DNA of 6,083 bases from CAZRKC01 sp964600665 (GCA_964600665.1 CAZRKC010000060.1:1-6083), one strand, 5' to 3'. Shown: positions 1 through 5,690, counted from the first letter of the stretch. Translations and numbers: made by a program. The notes: generated by a model from the letters alone, not told the origin.

Positions 1-54
1 CCCATGAACTATGAAGCAATGGACAAAGGCGCTGCGATTGCTGCTGCTCAATAA
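1..54 (+). CDS. C-terminal tail of an upstream gene (partial)
   Basis: An open frame enters at base 1 and ends at TAA (52-54), giving the 17-residue tail PMNYEAMDKGAAIAAAQ. The helix-like Ala-rich ending, and a strong plus-strand terminator beginning about 40 nt after the stop, both fit the true end of a plus-strand gene rather than a chance ORF. Too little is visible to name the protein or its family. Another frame opens at base 11 but runs straight through both terminators, so it is not preferred. Confidence 0.55.
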   Translation, partial: PMNYEAMDKGAAIAAAQ

Positions 55-66
55 CTTAATTTACGC

Positions 67-91
67 AATAAAAAAGTCGGATTGCTCCGAC
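67..91 (-). terminator. Minus-strand terminator for the CAP-domain gene
   Basis: Read on the minus strand, this is a perfect 6-bp stem (GTCGGA / TCCGAC) closed by a GCAA (GNRA-type) tetraloop. It is followed at once by six T residues, then A and two more T (75 down to 67). It lies about 55 nt beyond the stop codon of the CAP gene. The T tract is on the minus-strand side only, so it works in one direction. Confidence 0.8.
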
Positions 92-94
92 ATG

Positions 95-134
95 ATCCTG
101 CCGATCGATCCATCTCGGCAGGATTTTTATTTTT
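95..134 (+). terminator. Plus-strand terminator for the upstream partial gene
   Basis: A perfect 10-bp stem (ATCCTGCCGA at 95-104 and TCGGCAGGAT at 115-124) with a 10-nt loop is followed by TTTTTATTTTT. It is a textbook intrinsic terminator for the gene ending at 54, and it sits next to the oppositely directed terminator at 67-91. Confidence 0.88.
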
Positions 135-144
135 CGCTTCCTCA

Positions 145-942
145 TTATCGCTTGATAAACAGTTGTGTAAAGATGAATCGCGATGCTCCTGAATTCGCAG
201 CACCAATACCGGTATGAGTATAGCTTGGGTTGAGAATATTTTTTCGATGGCCATCAGAATCCATCCATAAAGTGAATGCACGATCTGGTGAGCCGCAGGA
301 AGCCAGGTTTTCCCCGGCCAGGCGGTAGGATACGCCAGCTGCTTTTAGCATGTCGTACGGGCTACCATAAATGGGTGAATTGTGGGAAAAGTATTTTAAG
401 TCAACCATGTCTTGGCTTTTAAGCCTCGCTAACCATGTTAAAGTGCCGTCATGTTGAAGCGGACTCGCACCTTCTGCGATTCGGGCGTTATTCACAAGTT
501 CAAGAATACGCTTTTCTTCCGATGACATGGAAATACTGCCTGATGGCGGAGTTAACGAATATTTTGTTGTGGTTGTGGGGCTGGAAGTTGTGGTTGAAGT
601 CTTCTTTGTGGTGAAGGTTTTAGCGGTCGTGGTCATCTTCGTTACTGATTGGGTCGTTTTCGCTTGGTTCATGCTCTTTTCTGTTTGTGGTGGGGTTGAT
701 GTCCGTGAAGGGGAGGTCTCATTGATTGTAACCTGTTGGGGGTTTGTTGCGTAGCTTGGCAGGGTCAATTGTTTAAAATATTGAGTAATCACTCCATCAG
801 GCGGGCTAAACGGAATGTTGCCAATGGAGGCAACATCATGATTAGACATTGAATAAAGATCATGGCCATCGGCATAAATCCACCCAGACAGTGCACAGAA
901 AGATATGAGTCCAATCACTATTAACGAAACACCCTTTTTCAT
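145..942 (-). CDS. Secreted CAP/SCP-domain protein (YkwD-like) with Thr-rich linker
   Basis: This 265-aa exported protein starts with a basic MKKG and a hydrophobic segment (about residues 5-24), a signal peptide probably cut near IYA/DG. No proper lipobox is present: Phe precedes Cys16. Residues 27-70 are unassigned. Residues 72-132 form a Thr/Ser/Pro/Lys-rich, presumably disordered linker. Residues 142-265 are a CAP domain: FSHNSP with His187, GENLA with Glu211, GHRKNILNP with His232, and the FTQLF strand. The CAP cleft residues (two His and a Glu) are all kept. Family members are secreted or wall-associated proteins, in Bacillota often linked to spores or surfaces, and the biochemical activity of bacterial CAP domains is largely unknown. 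The start is supported by GGAGG (complement of 951-955) 8 nt upstream. The gene appears monocistronic, with its own terminator. Family certain, function open. Confidence 0.93.
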   Translation of the reverse strand: MKKGVSLIVIGLISFCALSGWIYADGHDLYSMSNHDVASIGNIPFSPPDGVITQYFKQLTLPSYATNPQQVTINETSPSRTSTPPQTEKSMNQAKTTQSVTKMTTTAKTFTTKKTSTTTSSPTTTTKYSLTPPSGSISMSSEEKRILELVNNARIAEGASPLQHDGTLTWLARLKSQDMVDLKYFSHNSPIYGSPYDMLKAAGVSYRLAGENLASCGSPDRAFTLWMDSDGHRKNILNPSYTHTGIGAANSGASRFIFTQLFIKR

Positions 943-1352
943 TCGTTCATCCTCCAGAGGCTAATTGATGGTGGGTCATCACTCGCGTCTCATAGAAATC
1001 CCATACGGTGTATGCGTCATATTCTTTATGCGGATGGTTAAGTGATTGATGTTGTGTCTGGTATAAAGCGTTTCTGATTCGTAGAGGATTTTAAGAAACT
1101 TGTGAACATATTATATCATAGAAGGTATCTTCACCTCACGTTTCTCTATTATTTCAGTTAGTGGTATCTCTAAGAAGAGGTATCATTAGAGAGGTCGGAA
1201 TTTTCCTTTTGTGTCTGGAAGATGATGCAGGATTACAGTTTCGTGCTTTGAATTATGAACCTGTACTGTATTGCTGAACATGATTTTGATTAATGGAGTA
1301 CATAGTTGAACATGCTACGCGAGATTTGATTGCCAGAAAAGGGGTGTCTTGG
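943..1352. other. Divergent intergenic region between the CAP and GNAT genes
   Basis: This non-coding stretch of about 350-410 nt must carry the promoters of both flanking genes, yet no convincing -35/-10 pair is visible on either strand. It is AT-rich around 1085-1120, with -10-like TATTAT at 1109-1114 but no matched -35. Other contents are a small palindrome (CATAC-GGT-GTATG, 1002-1014), three GGTATC copies (1124-1129, 1163-1168, 1179-1184), a 7-bp inverted repeat (1167-1192) and a 10-bp direct repeat TTGTGTCTGG (1052-1061 and 1209-1218). The only short frame noted (1222-1251, 9 codons) lacks a good ribosome site. I recognise no riboswitch or T-box. Confidence 0.6.
1167..1192. repeat. Inverted repeat with flanking GGTATC direct repeats
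   Basis: TCTCTAA (1167-1173) and TTAGAGA (1186-1192) are perfect inverted arms around a 12-nt loop. GGTATC occurs at 1163-1168 and 1179-1184, 16 nt apart, and again at 1124-1129. The 16-nt step, about 1.5 helical turns, could be a regulator site or a weak leader hairpin. The sequence after it is T-rich (1201-1210) but the stem has few GC pairs, so terminator function is doubtful. Confidence 0.35.
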
Positions 1353-1355
1353 TTG
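1341..1355 (+). promoter_or_regulatory. Ribosome binding site and TTG start for the GNAT gene
   Basis: GGGGTG (1341-1346) lies 6 nt before an in-frame TTG (1353-1355). The upstream in-frame ATG at 1293 is preceded by AT-rich sequence with no Shine-Dalgarno match. From the TTG the protein begins (M)RIVDF, the usual point at which related GNAT proteins start, whereas the ATG adds 20 residues with no evident domain role. Confidence 0.55.
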
Positions 1356-2306
1356 AGAATTGTTGATTTTTCTTTAGAAGAAATCAAGGCCGCAACTGCT
1401 CTATCGGTTCAAAATTATGAAGAAGAAAGGAAGAAGGCACCGTTGCTGCCACCTCAAGAATCAGGGCTCAATCTGGAGTTATTTACCGATAATGGGATGG
1501 GGGTTGCTGCTTACCGTGATGAGACACTAGTTGGTTTTCTTTGTGGTATGAACCCAAGTCTGAATGCTTTTCGATCCACGGATGTGAGCGGTGTGTTCGT
1601 TCCCATGGGTGCAGTCGCAACGACCCAGGAAGGACGGGCTGAAATTCTGGCTTTGTTGTATCAAGCGGTAGCAGAAAGATGGGTGCGGGCGAAAGTTATC
1701 AGTCATGCTGTGTGCTTGTACGCTCATGATGAGATCTCTCAGCAGTTGTTTTTCCATTATGGATTCGGCCGACGCTGTATCGATGCTGTTCGATTGATGG
1801 TCCCATTCCATTGTTCACCTGCTGTTTTGGGGTATCGCTATACGGAACTATCGTTTTCTCAGTTTAATACGGTTTATCTATTGGACCAAATGCTCAATGC
1901 GCATCTAAAAAAAAGCCCTACTTTCATTAATCGCGAAGGGAATAGTATAACGAAGTTTATATCTGATTGCGAAACTGATGCAGCTCGAATATTTGCAGCA
2001 TACCATGATGATCAAATTTGTGCTTTTTTGAGAATAGTGGATTCCGGTGAAACTTTTATCACACCAAGAGCTGACAGTAAACATATCAACGGGGCGTATT
2101 GTTTGCAAACGCATAGACGGCAAGGCGTTTTCTCAAATTTGTTAAATCATGCAATCGCAATTTTGTCCGATGAGGGGTACACTTATCTGGGGGTGGACTA
2201 TGAGAGCATTAACCCAAGTGCCGATCAGTTCTGGAAGAAATATTTCACTCCGTATACACATAGCGTCGTGCGTAGAATTGACGATAAAATCTTGAATCTG
2301 AAGTGA
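1353..2306 (+). CDS. Tandem GNAT-family acetyltransferase-like protein
   Basis: The protein is 317 aa from the TTG (337 aa if the ATG at 1293 is used). It has two GNAT-type halves. The N-terminal half (about 1-150) has the opening xRIVDFSLEEIKAA, the NYEEER helix, a GVAAYRDETLVGFLCG strand pair, and an ending HYGFGRRCIDAVRLM; its acetyl-CoA pyrophosphate loop is degenerate. The C-terminal half (about 165-317) has the recognisable cofactor motif HRRQGVF (254-260), a following helix, and VDYESINPSADQFWKKYF (281-298), the standard strand-helix ending of GNAT proteins. GNAT enzymes move an acetyl group from acetyl-CoA to amines; the substrate here cannot be read. Most likely only the second half is catalytic while the first shapes substrate binding. 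It seems to stand alone, with a terminator downstream. Family call strong, substrate unknown, start uncertain. Confidence 0.85.
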   Translation: MRIVDFSLEEIKAATALSVQNYEEERKKAPLLPPQESGLNLELFTDNGMGVAAYRDETLVGFLCGMNPSLNAFRSTDVSGVFVPMGAVATTQEGRAEILALLYQAVAERWVRAKVISHAVCLYAHDEISQQLFFHYGFGRRCIDAVRLMVPFHCSPAVLGYRYTELSFSQFNTVYLLDQMLNAHLKKSPTFINREGNSITKFISDCETDAARIFAAYHDDQICAFLRIVDSGETFITPRADSKHINGAYCLQTHRRQGVFSNLLNHAIAILSDEGYTYLGVDYESINPSADQFWKKYFTPYTHSVVRRIDDKILNLK

Positions 2307-2339
2307 TGATGCGCTCAATAGCCAGTGCGACTGTATGAA

Positions 2340-2378
2340 TTTCGCATTTTTTTAATATGCGAAAGGATTTTCTGTTTT
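2340..2378 (+). terminator. Probable terminator after the GNAT gene
   Basis: An 8-bp perfect stem, TTTCGCAT (2340-2347) and ATGCGAAA (2357-2364), with a 9-nt T-rich loop is followed by GGATTTTCTGTTTT. The stem has only three GC pairs and the T tract is interrupted, so termination may be partial. On the minus strand nothing T-rich follows, so it points forward from the GNAT gene. Confidence 0.6.
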
Positions 2379-2458
2379 GAGAACGAATTAGTATTCTATA
2401 ACCTGGTAATAAGACTTGATTGTAAAGCCAACCATTAGCAAAGAAAGGGGAACAAATC

Positions 2459-2941
2459 ATGTATCAAGAAACCGTAAAACGGAAATTAGGGAAGATGATC
2501 GAAGAGCTGAAGGTTGGCGACAAGGCCCGGTTTTCTAAGAAAATTACCGACCGGGATGTGCACCTTTATATGGGGGTCACAGGGGATATGAATCCCATCT
2601 ATATCGATCGACAGTATGCCAGTCGTACCCATTTTGAAGAACCGATTGTTCCGGGGGTTATTTTGGCAGGATTGATCGTCGCATTGATCAGCAATGAGTT
2701 GCCTGGAAAAGGCAGCATCACGGTTTCACAGTGTGTCGAGTATTTGGCCCCGGTGAGATGGAATGATTTAGTGTCAACGGAAGTGGAGATCATCAGCATT
2801 GACCAGGTTAAGAACCGTGTCGTCATGAATGCGGTCAGCAAGAATCAGCGGGGTGAGATTGTGGTCAAGGGCGAAACGACTGTAATGCCACCTATTCGAT
2901 TACGGTCTGCCATGAGTTTTGCATTTGAAGATTATAATTGA
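2459..2941 (+). CDS. MaoC-like hot-dog protein, (R)-specific enoyl-CoA hydratase family, atypical active site
   Basis: This 160-aa protein is a single hot-dog domain of the MaoC/PhaJ type. After a basic N-terminal helix (1-17) come LKVGDKARFSKKIT, the hydratase-2 region at about 33-54, the central helix region HFEEPIVPGVILAGLIVALIS, and the strand CVEYLAPVRWNDLVSTEVEI. Family enzymes reversibly hydrate trans-2-enoyl-CoA to (R)-3-hydroxyacyl-CoA using an Asp and a His in the pattern GDxNPxH. Here the motif reads GDMNPIYID: Asp43 and Asn45 are kept but the His position is Tyr48 (codon TAT, 2600-2602). Activity may be altered or lost, and the protein could instead bind acyl-CoA. The start is well supported by AAGGGG (2445-2450) 8 nt upstream. 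A -10-like TATAAC lies at 2397-2402 without a clear -35. The gene is monocistronic, ending before a strong terminator. No fatty-acid, PHA or butyrate gene is adjacent, so the pathway is unknown. Confidence 0.85.
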   Translation: MYQETVKRKLGKMIEELKVGDKARFSKKITDRDVHLYMGVTGDMNPIYIDRQYASRTHFEEPIVPGVILAGLIVALISNELPGKGSITVSQCVEYLAPVRWNDLVSTEVEIISIDQVKNRVVMNAVSKNQRGEIVVKGETTVMPPIRLRSAMSFAFEDYN

Positions 2942-2967
2942 TCAGTTTCCTTCAATTCATTAAGAGG

Positions 2968-2996
2968 GACTCAGTGGATATTCACTGAGTCTTTTT
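2968..2996 (+). terminator. Terminator of the MaoC-like gene
   Basis: A perfect 9-bp stem, GACTCAGTG (2968-2976) and CACTGAGTC (2983-2991), with a 6-nt loop is followed by TTTTT (2992-2996). The stop codon of the convergent AlaX gene (complement of 2995-2997) overlaps the end of this T tract, so the hairpin also starts immediately after the AlaX stop. On the minus strand the hairpin is followed by CCTCTTAATG, which is less T-rich, so it may only partly serve AlaX. Confidence 0.88.
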
Positions 2997-4179
2997 ATCT
3001 GAGAATTATCTGCTCTGCTTGTTGAAGAATGATTTCTAAATCTTCTCCACGAAAACTACCCCCTTGAGCGGATTTTGAGTTCCCGCCACCTTTTCCTCCA
3101 AAGACAGGCAGTGTTTCTTTAATCAGATGATTCATATCGACGGGCAAATCATCGGAACGGGTAAATACAACAAAAGGCTGAGGTTCATTCGTTCCCAACA
3201 AAATGACATATCCTGGCTGCGCTGCAATCATCATCGCAATACTTTTCATCTGCTGGAGGTCCATATCAGTGATAATTTCTCGTATGATTCGTGGAGGTGG
3301 ATCTGATGCCATGGATTCAATCAGTGACATGGCAATGGATTCGCTCAAGCGTCGATTTGTATCTTGAAGGGTACGCTGGGTATCTCGGTTGGTTTGAATG
3401 ATTCGTTGGATTGCATCATAGACTTCGCGGTCTTTGATGGTCATCTCAGCAGCAATTTTCAAGATCATTTGATTCTTCCACCGGTAATCCTTCAAAGCGC
3501 GGTTACCGCAAAGAAACTCGATGCGAATACCTGCTTTCGTTTTTTCTGCCTTTCTAAGTTTGATCATACCAATTTCGCCCGTAGCGGTAACATGTGTTCC
3601 GCCACAGGGACATACATCAAAATCACCAATGTGAACCATGCGGACATCACCTTGACGATCGCTGATTTTCCTGGCGTCAGGAACTTGAGCCGAATCGTAA
3701 GTACGTGTCACAACAGGCAGATTATTGTACACGATCTGATTTGCCAAATTTTCAACCTCATCGAGACACTCGGCACTGATGTAATCAGACTGAAGGTCGA
3801 TGGAAGCAATTTCAGATCCGAGATGAAAACTGATGGTCTCTGCATTGCACAAGCGTTGAAATGATTGGGACAGGATGTGTTGGCCACTGTGTTGTTGCAT
3901 GTGATCTTGGCGGCGGCGCCAGTCGATTTTGCCCACTGTAGAACCAATGGGAAGTGGAAGGGTGACTTGGTGCAGAATGATATCACCTTCTTCCCAGACG
4001 TTGGTAACCGGAACACCATCCAAGGTACCATGATCGGCTGGTTGGCCACCGGACTCTGGATAAAAAGCTGTTTGATCTAAGACCACAATATGCATTGCGT
4101 CGCGAATGAAGGATTCTGTGATAGTAGCGGTAAATTCTTGAACTGTCGTGTCGTAATACAGGATCCGGGTTTGCATCAT
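2995..4179 (-). CDS. AlaX-L-type alanyl-tRNA editing protein with DHHA1 domain
   Basis: This 394-aa protein corresponds to the editing and C-terminal parts of alanyl-tRNA synthetase without the aminoacylation core. AlaX proteins hydrolyse Ser-tRNA(Ala) (some also Gly-tRNA(Ala)) in trans in the cytoplasm, preventing mistranslation. The N-terminal beta-barrel holds AFYPESGGQPADHG (38-51). The editing site follows, with zinc ligands His97 and His101 (HSGQH) and Cys192 and His196 (CGGTH); an extra Cys190 lies two residues before the ligand Cys. GIRIEFLCGNRAL (217-229) closes the editing domain. A helical, probably coiled-coil spacer (about 245-290) leads to a DHHA1 domain with GGKGGGNSKSAQGG (361-374). 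The length suits the large AlaX class. The start has GAGGTGA upstream (complement of 4183-4189); ATG 4177-4179 and the adjacent ATG 4174-4176 are both possible. It is divergent from the sirtuin gene and convergent with the MaoC-like gene, so probably a single-gene unit. Confidence 0.94.
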   Translation of the reverse strand: MMQTRILYYDTTVQEFTATITESFIRDAMHIVVLDQTAFYPESGGQPADHGTLDGVPVTNVWEEGDIILHQVTLPLPIGSTVGKIDWRRRQDHMQQHSGQHILSQSFQRLCNAETISFHLGSEIASIDLQSDYISAECLDEVENLANQIVYNNLPVVTRTYDSAQVPDARKISDRQGDVRMVHIGDFDVCPCGGTHVTATGEIGMIKLRKAEKTKAGIRIEFLCGNRALKDYRWKNQMILKIAAEMTIKDREVYDAIQRIIQTNRDTQRTLQDTNRRLSESIAMSLIESMASDPPPRIIREIITDMDLQQMKSIAMMIAAQPGYVILLGTNEPQPFVVFTRSDDLPVDMNHLIKETLPVFGGKGGGNSKSAQGGSFRGEDLEIILQQAEQIILR

Positions 4180-4204
4180 GGATCACCTCACTTACCCTAT
4201 ACGA

Positions 4205-4217
4205 CTTCATTATGAAG
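4205..4217. promoter_or_regulatory. Perfect 13-bp palindrome in the AlaX/sirtuin divergent region
   Basis: CTTCAT-T-ATGAAG is a perfect 6+1+6 palindrome, 25 nt upstream of the AlaX start codon and 46 nt upstream of the sirtuin -35 box. On the minus strand it contains CATAAT, a possible AlaX -10 box, but no good -35 is found 16-18 nt upstream of that. It could be a dimeric repressor site over the AlaX promoter, or chance. Confidence 0.35.
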
Positions 4218-4262
4218 ATTCCTTTATAGCTGATGATTAAGATGCTCGTGAACGATAGGAAT

Positions 4263-4291
4263 TTGAATGGATGAAATGGAATACTTATGAT
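4263..4291 (+). promoter_or_regulatory. Sigma-A-type promoter of the sirtuin gene
   Basis: TTGAAT (4263-4268), a 17-nt spacer and TATGAT (4286-4291) match the housekeeping consensus at 4/6 and 5/6 positions. Transcription would begin near 4298, just ahead of the AGGAGGTG ribosome site (4302-4309), giving a leader of about 20 nt. The promoter also decides the start codon: the in-frame ATG at 4287 lies inside the -10 box and cannot be in the transcript. Confidence 0.72.
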
Positions 4292-4316
4292 ACGATCACC
4301 CAGGAGGTGGAAGCAC

Positions 4317-5090
4317 ATGGAGCAAAATGAGAAAATCCAACAATTAGCGGAATGGATCGATCATTCGTCTTACCTGGTCATTTTTACAGGAGCCGGAGTC
4401 AGCACTGAATCTGGTATCAGTGATTTTCGTAGCCCCGGAGGAATTTGGGAGCGTTTTGATGTGAATGAGTTCACTTATCAGAAGTATCTTGCCAGTGAGG
4501 AGAATCGGAAACAGTCGTGGGCGCTGAGCAAGGAGACATGGCCGGTTATCAATCAAGCTTTACCTAATCAAGGGCACCAGGCGATTGCTGATTTGTTTGC
4601 CATGGGAAAGGCAAAGGTTGTGATCACACAAAATATTGATGACCTGCATCAAAAATCAGGGATTTCTCCTGAAAAAGTGATTGAACTTCATGGTACTTCC
4701 AAATTCGTTTACTGTATCGAATGCCGCAATCGTTACACCAGAGAGGAGATCCAAGGGTGGCTTGAAGGATCCAGTGCTGTTCCTGAATGCGAGAAATGCG
4801 GGGGAATCCTGAAAAGCGGCACCATTGCTTTTGGCGAACCAATGCCGGTCAAAGAAGTCGAAATGGCAGAAGATTACGTGATGAATGCGGATCTTCTCAT
4901 TGTTGTCGGATCGTCTCTGGTGGTTTATCCTGCTGCACAGTTGCCTATTACAGCCAAACGCCATGGGGCAAAATTGGTCATCGTCAATATGTCAACGACA
5001 CCCCATGATGCCTATGCGGATTTGACTATTCATGGTAAAGCGGGAGACATCCTGCCTGCTGTCGTGAAACTTGTGAAAGAAAAGCAATAG
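4317..5090 (+). CDS. cobB: NAD-dependent protein deacylase, Sir2 family (sirtuin, CobB-like)
   Basis: This 257-aa, single-domain bacterial sirtuin has all the hallmarks. It carries the NAD-binding GAG (25-27), ESGISDFRS (31-39), TQNIDDLH (104-111), catalytic His125 in LHGT, a zinc ribbon with Cys133, Cys136, Cys158 and Cys161, VVGSSLVVYP (197-205), VNMSTTP (224-229) and the HGKAGDILP end. It removes acetyl or other acyl groups from lysines, consuming NAD and releasing nicotinamide and O-acyl-ADP-ribose. Its targets cannot be inferred; acetyl-CoA synthetase is a frequent target in other bacteria, but none is encoded here. The start at 4317 is chosen because AGGAGGTG lies 7 nt upstream and the promoter overlaps the earlier ATG. 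An 80-nt gap without a terminator precedes queT, so the two are probably cotranscribed. All catalytic and zinc residues are intact. Confidence 0.95.
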   Translation: MEQNEKIQQLAEWIDHSSYLVIFTGAGVSTESGISDFRSPGGIWERFDVNEFTYQKYLASEENRKQSWALSKETWPVINQALPNQGHQAIADLFAMGKAKVVITQNIDDLHQKSGISPEKVIELHGTSKFVYCIECRNRYTREEIQGWLEGSSAVPECEKCGGILKSGTIAFGEPMPVKEVEMAEDYVMNADLLIVVGSSLVVYPAAQLPITAKRHGAKLVIVNMSTTPHDAYADLTIHGKAGDILPAVVKLVKEKQ

Positions 5091-5170
5091 ATAATGGTGA
5101 GTGGTATTCACTTGGGAACGATGAATCGGTGAAGCTTGGTCACTGAATGATCAATTTGAGGGGGCTGTGC

Positions 5171-5647
5171 ATGAAACATTTCACATCAATCCAGTTGGCA
5201 CGTGCAGCTATCATTGCTGCTGCATATGTCGCTGTTAGTTACTTGCTTTTGCCAATCAGCTATGGGCTGGTTCAGTTTCGAGCAGCCGAAGCGTTGACCT
5301 TGCTTCCCATGGTGTATCCTGAGGCTATCTGGGGGGTTTTTGCTGGTTGTCTGATTGCGAATATCCTCGGCGGTCTGGGACCCTGGGATATTTTTGGCGG
5401 TAGCCTGGTCACTTTGTTGGCAGCAAGTCTGACATGGAAATATCGACATACGATGATTGCATATTTATCACCTATCATCTTGAATGGCGTATTCGTAGGT
5501 GCGTATCTCAGCGTCCTCTTGCAAGTTCCTTACTGGCTAGTGGCACTAAGTGTTGGGGTGGGAGAGGCAGGGGTCATCCTATTATTAGGGGTCCCTTTGG
5601 TTCGGTTTGTCAAAGCAAGAAGGCATAGCGGATCATCTGTTTTATGA
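5171..5647 (+). CDS. queT: QueT-family ECF transporter S component (queuosine precursor uptake)
   Basis: This 158-aa, very hydrophobic protein has about five to six membrane segments (roughly 8-28, 47-66, 70-90, 94-118, 120-146). The family signatures are GLVQFRAAEALTLLP (32-46), GCLIANILGGLGPWDIFGGS (59-78), the PIILNG helix (101-106), YWLVALSVGVGEAGV (121-135) and LLLGVPLV. QueT proteins are S components of group II ECF transporters: they bind a deazaguanine precursor of queuosine (preQ1/preQ0 type) and share the EcfA/A'/T energising module encoded elsewhere. Queuosine modifies GUN-anticodon tRNAs. The start at 5171 is chosen for GAGGGGG about 7 nt upstream; the in-frame ATG at 5147 has no ribosome site. 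The expected length is met. I see no preQ1 riboswitch in the 80-nt leader, and the gene probably depends on the sirtuin promoter. Confidence 0.88.
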   Translation: MKHFTSIQLARAAIIAAAYVAVSYLLLPISYGLVQFRAAEALTLLPMVYPEAIWGVFAGCLIANILGGLGPWDIFGGSLVTLLAASLTWKYRHTMIAYLSPIILNGVFVGAYLSVLLQVPYWLVALSVGVGEAGVILLLGVPLVRFVKARRHSGSSVL

Positions 5648-5661
5648 ATCGTTGAATTCTA

Positions 5662-5690
5662 TTGCCGGCGGTGTTCACATCCGTTATGAT
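5662..5690 (+). promoter_or_regulatory. Candidate sigma-A promoter for the 90-aa protein
   Basis: TTGCCG (5662-5667), exactly 17 nt, and TATGAT (5685-5690) fit the consensus at 4/6 and 5/6. The -10 box is identical to that of the sirtuin promoter. The predicted start near 5697 gives a short leader carrying GGAGGTG (5715-5721). The promoter sits in the 78-nt gap after queT, so the small gene can be expressed separately. Confidence 0.58.

Noticed and set aside
11..217. A 68-codon plus-strand ORF at the window start
   Set aside because: It has no ribosome site, runs through two terminators into the end of the minus-strand CAP gene, and overlaps the more plausible gene tail ending at 54.
527..754. 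Plus-strand ORF rich in Val opposite the CAP linker
   Set aside because: It is the complement of the Thr-rich linker codons (ACC/ACA read as GGT/TGT and GTG/GTT in other frames), with no ribosome site or promoter.
890..897. Possible lipobox Cys16 in the CAP protein signal peptide
   Set aside because: The residues before Cys are Ile-Ser-Phe; Phe at -1 does not fit a lipobox, and a normal signal peptidase I site lies further on.
995..1035. Sporulation sigma-E-like -10 (minus strand CATACACC) upstream of the CAP gene
   Set aside because: The nearest -35-like ATA elements on that strand are too close for the normal spacing, so it does not form a credible promoter.
1052..1218. 10-bp direct repeat TTGTGTCTGG (1052-1061 and 1209-1218)
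   Set aside because: There are only two short copies about 150 nt apart with no flanking symmetry; chance is the simplest explanation.
3364..3864. A 166-codon plus-strand ORF
   Set aside because: It lies entirely antisense within the AlaX gene, whose zinc and DHHA1 motifs are intact, and it has no recognisable domain or ribosome site.
4287..4316. Earlier ATG start for the sirtuin gene
   Set aside because: The ATG at 4287 lies inside the -10 box TATGAT (4286-4291), upstream of the predicted transcription start and of the AGGAGGTG site.
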